Below, piece after piece: positions 58,922 to 64,000 of a stretch of DNA of 64,000 nucleotides. The translations under genes were made by a program, and so were the position numbers. Source of the DNA: Salinivirgaceae bacterium (GTDB lineage: Bacteria; Bacteroidota; Bacteroidia; Bacteroidales; SZUA-534); contig JAFVGW010000029.1 in NCBI GenBank assembly GCA_017474765.1, positions 18,950 through 82,949 of the forward strand, given 5' to 3'. How positions within the stretch are numbered: the stretch's first letter is position 1; the number at the start of each line of letters is the position of its first letter. The notes under the pieces are model-generated. The model saw nothing but the letters and a program-made list of their open reading frames with translations, was not told the DNA's origin and did no database searches.

Positions 58922-60331
58922 TTAGCCTCGGCTTGAGCAGTCCCAGCAGTGGGTGCAGAGCTTCTCTTTCGGCAGGCCAATGGCCTCAATCAAATCCTCG
59001 AGCCGTTGGAATTTGAGCGATGTCAGGTTCATATCCTTGCGCATCTGCTCAACCATATTCTTGTATTCCTGCGAGTCGGGGTCGGCGTACTTCGAGAAAT
59101 CGACATCTTCTTTGCCTTCGAGCTTGACAATGGCCTTGCGTGTGGCCAGCTCGAGCGACGAGCGCGAACGGCTGAAATTCAGATACTCGCAAGGGTAGAT
59201 GAGCGGCGGGCAGGCAACGCGCATATGCACTTCCTTGATACCGGCGTCCATCAGGTCTTTCACATTGTCTTTCAGCTGCGTGCCGCGCACAATCGAGTCG
59301 TCAAGGAAAATGCCCTTGCGGCCGTTGATGACCGATGCGTTCGGAATCAGCTTCATCTTGGCCACCAGGTCGCGCTGTTTCTGATTTTGCGGCATAAAGC
59401 TGCGCGGCCAGGTTGGCGTGTATTTTGCGTATGGGCGCATATACGGAATGCCCGTGGCGGCGCTGTAGCCCATTGCGTGACCGACGCCCGAATCGGGGAT
59501 ACCTGCCACAAAATCAGCGTCTTTCACATCGTCGTTCTCGGCAAGCTTCTGCCCGCAGCGGTAACGTGTCTGGTCAACGTTGATGCCCTCGTAGCAAGCG
59601 GGCGGGTATCCGTAGTAAACCCACAGAAACGAGCAAATCTGCATCTCCTTATCTGCCTCACGCAGAACCGAATAGCCGTTGTTGCGAATCGACACAATCT
59701 CGCCCGGGCCAATATATTTCTCAATCTTATAGTCAAGGTTCAGGAACGACGATGTCTCGCTCGCAGCGCAGTAGGCACCTTCTTTTTTGCCGATGACGAT
59801 AGGAGTGCGGCCCAGTTTGTCGCGGCCGGCAATAATCTCGTCCTTGTTCAGAATCAGCATTGAGCACGAGCCTTTTATGCTGTTGTAGACGTTCTCAATG
59901 CCCTCTTTGAAACTCTGCTTCTCGCAGATGAGCATTGCAATAAGCTCGGTGGGGTTGATGCCGCCCTGACTAGTCTCGGTGAACGTTTTTCCCTCGCGCA
60001 GGAAACGGTCGGCAAGCTCATCGGCATTGTTGATTTTGGCCACTGTGGTGATGGCAAAGCGCCCCAGGTGCGAGAAGATGACCAACGGCTGCGCCTCGTT
60101 GTCGCTGATGCAGCCAATGCCCGACTCGCCGCTGAAACCGTTCATATCGTTCTCGAACTTGTTTCGGAAATAGCCGTCTTCAAGGCTGTGGATGGCTCGC
60201 TGGTAGCCCAATTTTGTCGAGTAAATCGACATACCCGCACGTTTTGTCCCAAGGTGGGAGTGGTAGTCGGTACCGTAGAAAACATCGGAAACGCAGTCGG
60301 TGTTGGTGACTGCCCCAAAAAATCCGCTCAT
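58922..60331 (-). CDS. amidophosphoribosyltransferase-like (PurF paralog) lacking N-terminal Cys
   Basis: The 469-residue protein has the PurF layout: an N-terminal Ntn glutaminase-like domain and a C-terminal PRTase with the PRPP loop GIFLDDSIVRGTQ. PurF needs Cys as residue 1 after Met removal; this protein begins MSGFFGAVTNTDC, with Ser in that place. The glutaminase should therefore be inactive or altered. Bacteroidales often carry such a second PurF-like protein. The C-terminus ends with CTHCWDCSSRG. Function in purine synthesis from ammonia, or regulation, is open. Confidence 0.88.
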   Translation of the reverse strand: MSGFFGAVTNTDCVSDVFYGTDYHSHLGTKRAGMSIYSTKLGYQRAIHSLEDGYFRNKFENDMNGFSGESGIGCISDNEAQPLVIFSHLGRFAITTVAKINNADELADRFLREGKTFTETSQGGINPTELIAMLICEKQSFKEGIENVYNSIKGSCSMLILNKDEIIAGRDKLGRTPIVIGKKEGAYCAASETSSFLNLDYKIEKYIGPGEIVSIRNNGYSVLREADKEMQICSFLWVYYGYPPACYEGINVDQTRYRCGQKLAENDDVKDADFVAGIPDSGVGHAMGYSAATGIPYMRPYAKYTPTWPRSFMPQNQKQRDLVAKMKLIPNASVINGRKGIFLDDSIVRGTQLKDNVKDLMDAGIKEVHMRVACPPLIYPCEYLNFSRSRSSLELATRKAIVKLEGKEDVDFSKYADPDSQEYKNMVEQMRKDMNLTSLKFQRLEDLIEAIGLPKEKLCTHCWDCSSRG

Positions 60332-60461
60332 AGATGTGTTTTATTTATTGCCCCAAAAATATCTAAAAATCGATAGCCGACGGAATAAGTTATCAACGTA
60401 TTATGAGACATGCCCGGGCTTCATGCCTTGGTTTTAACTCTGCAAATAATTACGAATACTA

Positions 60462-60490
60462 TTGCGCAATAAAAAATATTCATATCTTTA
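60462..60490 (+). promoter_or_regulatory. promoter candidate of the BspA-like gene (TTG-N18-TATCTTTA)
   Basis: TTG (60462-60464) and TATCTTTA (60483-60490) are 18 nt apart, with one mismatch to TAnnTTTG. It would give a leader of about 17-20 nt before ATG 60514 and excludes the earlier in-frame ATG at 60403. Confidence 0.5.
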
Positions 60491-60513
60491 AAACCAAAAT
60501 AAAACAAAGCAAT

Positions 60514-62169
60514 ATGGGAAATTGTTCAACCCAAAATTCTGAAGAAGGATTGGTTTTTGAAATCACCGACAAGGCCAACCATGAAGTGACTGTGACCCGA
60601 TATACTGGCGAAGATGATACGGTTGCAATTCCTGACAGTTTTTGCGTGGACGGTGTCGGACATGCGGTGACAAGCATCGGCGACAGCGCTTTTGAGAATT
60701 GCGTGGGCCTGAAATCGGTCTCAATCCCGCGCGCGGTCCGCAAAATTGGCGATGGTGCCTTTATGGGGTGCAGCAGCCTGGCAACGGTGACGATTCCCGA
60801 TTCGGTTCTGCAGATTGGCGACTATGCCTTTCAGAACTGCAGCGGGCTGACACAGGCAACCATCTCAGGCTCAATAAAAAACATCGGCAGCAACATGTTC
60901 TCGTGCTGCATCGGACTCACATCGATTAAAATTCCGACTTCGGTCACCAGCATCGGCGACAATGCCTTCTACGGCTGTCGTGGCCTCATTTCTGTCGATA
61001 TTCCAAATTCAGTGACTGTTATCGATGATGGCGCGTTTGTCAATTGCAGCAGCCTGGAGTCGGTTGTTATTCCCGATTCGGTGGCGGCCATAGGGCACAG
61101 AGTTTTTTCAAACTGCCGCAGTCTGAATTCGACAACCATCGGCAAATCGGTCAAAAGCATTGGAAACGAGGCTTTTGCCGGCAGTGGCCTCACATCGGTT
61201 GCCATTCCCGATTCGGTGACAACCATTGGCGATTATGCATTTGAAGGTTGCGGACAACTGAAATCGGTCAACATTCCCGACTCCGTGACGGCCATCGGCG
61301 GCGGTGCGTTCCGCGTCTGCAGCCTTCTGAAAACCATCAACGTCGACCGCAAGAATGCGAACTACACATCGGACGAAGGTGTTTTGTTCGACAAGGCAAA
61401 AACACGACTGATTTGCTATCCGGCAGGAAAAATGGGCCCCTATAGCATTCCGAACACGGTCAGAACAATAGGCAGTAGCGCGTTCCGCGGTTGCTACGGA
61501 TTGACAGCCATTACCATTCCAAATTCGGTATCCAACATCGGGAAAAGTGCGTTTGCCGGTTGCGGCAGCCTGTTGGCGGTGGTTGTACCGGATTCGGTCA
61601 CCGACATCGACAATTGGGCATTTAAGAGTTGCCGCAAACTGGAATCGGCTGTTATTTCCGATTCAGTGGCAAACGTTGGCTGGGAGTCGTTTGAAGATTG
61701 CACATGTCTGAAATACAACGAATTCGACAATGCCTTGTATTTAGGAAACGCCCGGAATCCGTATTTATGCCTGATTAAGGCCAAATCAGACGACATAACA
61801 TTCTGCAATATTAGCGGAGGGTGCCGTTTCATTTACAGCAACGCATTCCGCGGTTGCCGCAACCTCACGGAAGTGGCCATTCCCAAATCGGTCATGAGCA
61901 TTGGTGGCAGCGCATTTGAGGACTGCAGCAGCCTGACATCGGTTGATATTCCCGATTCTGTTGTCAGCATCGATGAGTGTGCATTCTCCGACTGCAGCAG
62001 CCTAGAGTTGGTTACCATTCCCGAATCGGTTCAGATTATTGAAGATGAAGTTTTTGCCGGATGCGACAGTCTGACAATCTGCTGCCGTGCCATGTCGCAG
62101 CCCGAAGGCTGGAGCGACGACTGGAATCCTGATAACATTCTGGTTGAATGGGGCGTGGAAGAGGAGTAG
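60514..62169 (+). CDS. BspA-type leucine-rich repeat protein (LRR_5)
   Basis: The protein is 551 residues from ATG 60514 (MGNCSTQNSEEGLVFEITDK). It is made of about fifteen LRR_5/Treponema-type repeats of about 23 residues (SIGDSAFENCVGLKSVSIP). Unlike classical BspA proteins it has no signal peptide, lipobox or sorting domain, so it may be cytoplasmic or exported unconventionally. A longer frame upstream contains no signal either. One unit (NVDRKNANYTSDEGVLFDKA) is of the inserted type found in BspA repeats. Ligand unknown. Confidence 0.9.
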   Translation: MGNCSTQNSEEGLVFEITDKANHEVTVTRYTGEDDTVAIPDSFCVDGVGHAVTSIGDSAFENCVGLKSVSIPRAVRKIGDGAFMGCSSLATVTIPDSVLQIGDYAFQNCSGLTQATISGSIKNIGSNMFSCCIGLTSIKIPTSVTSIGDNAFYGCRGLISVDIPNSVTVIDDGAFVNCSSLESVVIPDSVAAIGHRVFSNCRSLNSTTIGKSVKSIGNEAFAGSGLTSVAIPDSVTTIGDYAFEGCGQLKSVNIPDSVTAIGGGAFRVCSLLKTINVDRKNANYTSDEGVLFDKAKTRLICYPAGKMGPYSIPNTVRTIGSSAFRGCYGLTAITIPNSVSNIGKSAFAGCGSLLAVVVPDSVTDIDNWAFKSCRKLESAVISDSVANVGWESFEDCTCLKYNEFDNALYLGNARNPYLCLIKAKSDDITFCNISGGCRFIYSNAFRGCRNLTEVAIPKSVMSIGGSAFEDCSSLTSVDIPDSVVSIDECAFSDCSSLELVTIPESVQIIEDEVFAGCDSLTICCRAMSQPEGWSDDWNPDNILVEWGVEEE

Positions 62170-62171
62170 AT

Positions 62172-62520
62172 TACTAGGCATTAGGCACTAGGCATTAGGC
62201 ATTAGTTATTTAGGATTTAGGATTTAAGATTTAAAAATTAGCAAATGGTATTGGGTGTTAGGTGTTAGAGATCAGGCTCTAGGCATTAGGCACTAGGCAC
62301 TATGTGTTGGTAATATGTTAAACATGTTAAACTTTAAACTAAACTTCTAAACAGCGAAGCGACTAAACTTCTAAACAGCGAAGCGAATAAACACCAATTC
62401 ACCAATTCACCAAAACTCTGTCGTCCGTTGTCCGTAGTCCGTCGTCCCCCAAAAAAACTTTCCCCCTAAACACTAACCCCTAAACTTTTAATACACCAAT
62501 TCACCAAAATCCCTACCTTC
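62172..62520 (+). repeat. large modular short-period repeat array between BspA-like gene and cstA
   Basis: After the stop come TTAGGCACTAGGCATTAGGC, TTAGGAT units, a second TTAGGCA block, the block TTAAACATGTTAAACTTTAA with two copies of the CTAAACAGCGAAGCGA core, CACCAATTCACCAATTCACC, CCGTTGTCCGTAGTCCGTCG, CTAAACACTAACCCCTAAAC and finally CACCAATTCACCAAAAT. It ends about 30 nt before cstA. No gene is seen here. Confidence 0.92.
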
Positions 62521-62547
62521 GCACATTGTTTTAAAAAATATCCAATT

Positions 62548-63963
62548 ATGATAACTTTCATTGTATCAGTTTTGGCACTCGTGCTCGGATATGTGTTCTA
62601 CGGTGCCTTTGTTGAGCGGGTGCTGGGGGTTGACGCCAACCGTCAGACGCCTGCCTATACGCGTCAGGACGGCGTGGACTACATTCCGATGCCGCTCTGG
62701 AAAGTGTTTCTGATTCAGTTTCTTAACATTGCTGGCACGGGCCCCATTTTCGGCGCCATTGGCGGCATTCTGTTCGGCCCCGCGGCCTACCTTTGGATTG
62801 TGCTGGGCTGCATTTTCGGCGGCGCGGTCCACGATTTTATGTCGGGAATGATTTCGCTGCGCAAAGACGGTGCGTCGCTGCCCGAGATTGTGGGCGACGA
62901 ACTGGGCTTGGGCGTGCGTCAGGTGATGCGCGTTTTCTCGCTGTTGCTGATGGTGATGGTGGGTGCTGTGTTCGTAACCACGCCCGCTGGTCTGCTCGAA
63001 GGGCTTACGCCGACGTCGGGATTCATTGGCGGCAAGACGTTCTGGTGCATTATCATTTTCTGCTATTATATGATGGCCACGCTGCTGCCAATCGACACGC
63101 TCATTGGCAAGATTTATCCCGTGTTCGGACTGGCGCTGCTCATTATGGCCGCAGGCGTTTTCATTGGCATTTTCAGCCATAGCGGCCCGATGCCCGAAAT
63201 CACCGACGCCTTCCATACTCACCACCCTAAAGGGCTGAGTATCTTTCCGTTCCTGTTCATAACCATTGCCTGTGGCGCCATAAGCGGATTCCACGCCACG
63301 CAGAGTCCGATGATGGCCCGCTGCCTGAAAAACGAGCGCTACGGCCGCATTGCCTTCTACGGCGCGATGATTACCGAAGGTTTTGTGGCTCTGATTTGGG
63401 CTGCCGCCGCAATCAAGTACGCTGGCGGAACGTCGGAAGGGCTGGCGCTGAAGATGAACGGCAACCCCGCCAACATTGTCAACTTCATTTGCAACGACTG
63501 GATGGGCCGCATAGGCGCCGTTCTGGCCATTCTGGGTGTTGTGGCCGCCCCAATCACTTCGGGCGACACCGCTCTGCGCTCGGCTCGACTCATAACCGCT
63601 GATTTTCTGCACTTTCCGCAGAACACCGTGCCCAAGCGTCTTGCCGTTTCGGTGCCAATCTTCGCCATTTCGGCCGTGCTGATGCTTATCGATTTCGCCG
63701 TGCTCTGGCGCTATTTCGGATGGTTCAACCAAACGCTGTCAATCTTCACCCTGTGGGCAATCACGGCCTATCTCTACCGCCACGGGCGCCGCTACATAAT
63801 CACGCTCATTCCCGCCATTTTTATGACGTCGGTCTGCAGTACCTATATATTATTGGCGCCCGAAGGACTCAGCCTGCCGCCCGTCTGGGGCTACTCAATC
63901 GGCCTGGTGTTCACGGCGGTGCTGTCGGTTGTGGCGATTAGGTATATAATTAAAAAGAAGTAA
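62548..63963 (+). CDS. cstA: carbon starvation protein CstA-like transporter
   Basis: The 471-residue protein has about 13 membrane segments. CstA signatures include the opening VSVLALVLGYVFYGAFVERV, NIAGTGPIFGAIGGILFGP, GAVHDFMSGMISLRKDG and GAISGFHATQSPMMARC. It is shorter than E. coli CstA (about 700 residues), as is normal for the short Bacteroidetes form. The family takes up peptides or pyruvate. Its stop is directly followed by the start of another heptamer array. Confidence 0.92.
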   Translation: MITFIVSVLALVLGYVFYGAFVERVLGVDANRQTPAYTRQDGVDYIPMPLWKVFLIQFLNIAGTGPIFGAIGGILFGPAAYLWIVLGCIFGGAVHDFMSGMISLRKDGASLPEIVGDELGLGVRQVMRVFSLLLMVMVGAVFVTTPAGLLEGLTPTSGFIGGKTFWCIIIFCYYMMATLLPIDTLIGKIYPVFGLALLIMAAGVFIGIFSHSGPMPEITDAFHTHHPKGLSIFPFLFITIACGAISGFHATQSPMMARCLKNERYGRIAFYGAMITEGFVALIWAAAAIKYAGGTSEGLALKMNGNPANIVNFICNDWMGRIGAVLAILGVVAAPITSGDTALRSARLITADFLHFPQNTVPKRLAVSVPIFAISAVLMLIDFAVLWRYFGWFNQTLSIFTLWAITAYLYRHGRRYIITLIPAIFMTSVCSTYILLAPEGLSLPPVWGYSIGLVFTAVLSVVAIRYIIKKK

Positions 63964-63965
63964 GG

Positions 63966-64000
63966 TGTAGGGTGTAAAGTGTAAGGTATTGGGTGTTAGG
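63966..64000 (+). repeat. start of a heptamer array after cstA
   Basis: Directly after the cstA stop the sequence reads GTGTAGGGTGTAAAGTGTAA and then TTGGGTGTTAGG, matching the stop-proximal module seen in other spacers. It is cut by the window edge. Confidence 0.75.

Noticed and set aside
62172..62330. Telomere-like TTAGGC repeat or eukaryotic contamination
   Set aside because: The unit is a degenerate 7-mer (TTAGGCA with CTAGGCA variants), internal, and surrounded by bacterial genes.
62566..63732. 388-codon open frame antisense to cstA
   Set aside because: Product is His/Asn/Gln/Arg-rich low complexity, as expected from the complement of a membrane protein gene.

Overview
The window reads as a piece of chromosome from a member of the Bacteroidetes, most likely order Bacteroidales and probably an uncultured gut-type organism. 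The evidence is consistent across the window: promoter candidates of the TAnnTTTG type, a SecA of almost 1,100 residues, 6-bladed beta-propeller lipoproteins, a BspA-type leucine-rich-repeat protein, an RprXY-like two-component pair, and families I know mainly from this phylum (WbqC, DUF3822, DUF6913, UMF1 and LTA-synthase-like proteins). I cannot name a genus.

Layout. Positions 1-6,700 (mostly minus strand) hold a PLP-dependent Orn/Lys/Arg decarboxylase, a propeller lipoprotein, and an LTA-synthase-like sulfatase coupled to an MFS exporter. From 6,770 to 10,850 (plus) a hybrid sensor kinase without a visible phospho-acceptor His precedes two Sel1-repeat proteins. From 10,970 to 15,870 (minus) come WbqC, a ROK sugar kinase, a nucleoside-permease-like MFS protein, a tiny conserved protein and an acyltransferase. 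From 16,090 to 27,270 (plus) come a secreted helical protein, the kinase/regulator pair, secA-DUF6913-dapA, tRNA-Arg(ACG) and two tandem propeller lipoproteins. From 27,460 to 31,660 (minus) come RNase G, a 29-residue basic ribosome-type protein, HU, a CheY-like receiver and a RecD-like helicase. A pseudopilin-like protein, DUF3822 and rsmD follow on the plus strand.

Positions 34,250-44,620 look like an accessory (defence) island between rsmD and slyD. It holds a ~160-bp tandem repeat, an HTH-ImmA/IrrE regulator, a frameshifted small gene, a DUF4417 three-gene operon, a small HTH protein, a structured RNA ending in an intrinsic terminator, and a type I restriction system (hsdM-hsdS-hsdR). After it come slyD, nth with a coupled small lipoprotein, an Rnl1-like RNA ligase, an ABC-F ATPase, a Crp/Fnr regulator, paired Cys-rich secreted proteins, lgt, a barrel-less amidohydrolase relative, a frameshifted glycosyltransferase, a patatin/BamA-like protein, an SPFH protein with a small coupled membrane protein, a PurF paralog lacking the catalytic Cys, a BspA-like protein and CstA.

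The most striking non-genic feature is a modular set of short-period (7-bp, one 8-bp) repeats filling many intergenic spacers. In spacers between same-direction genes the modules come in nearly the same order and orientation, running from the upstream stop codon to the next start codon. They resemble the heptameric STRR repeats known from filamentous cyanobacteria, and they are my main candidate for something undescribed. Other leads are the structured leader before hsdM, the catalytically depleted paralogs (kinase, PurF, amidohydrolase) and two clean frameshifts.
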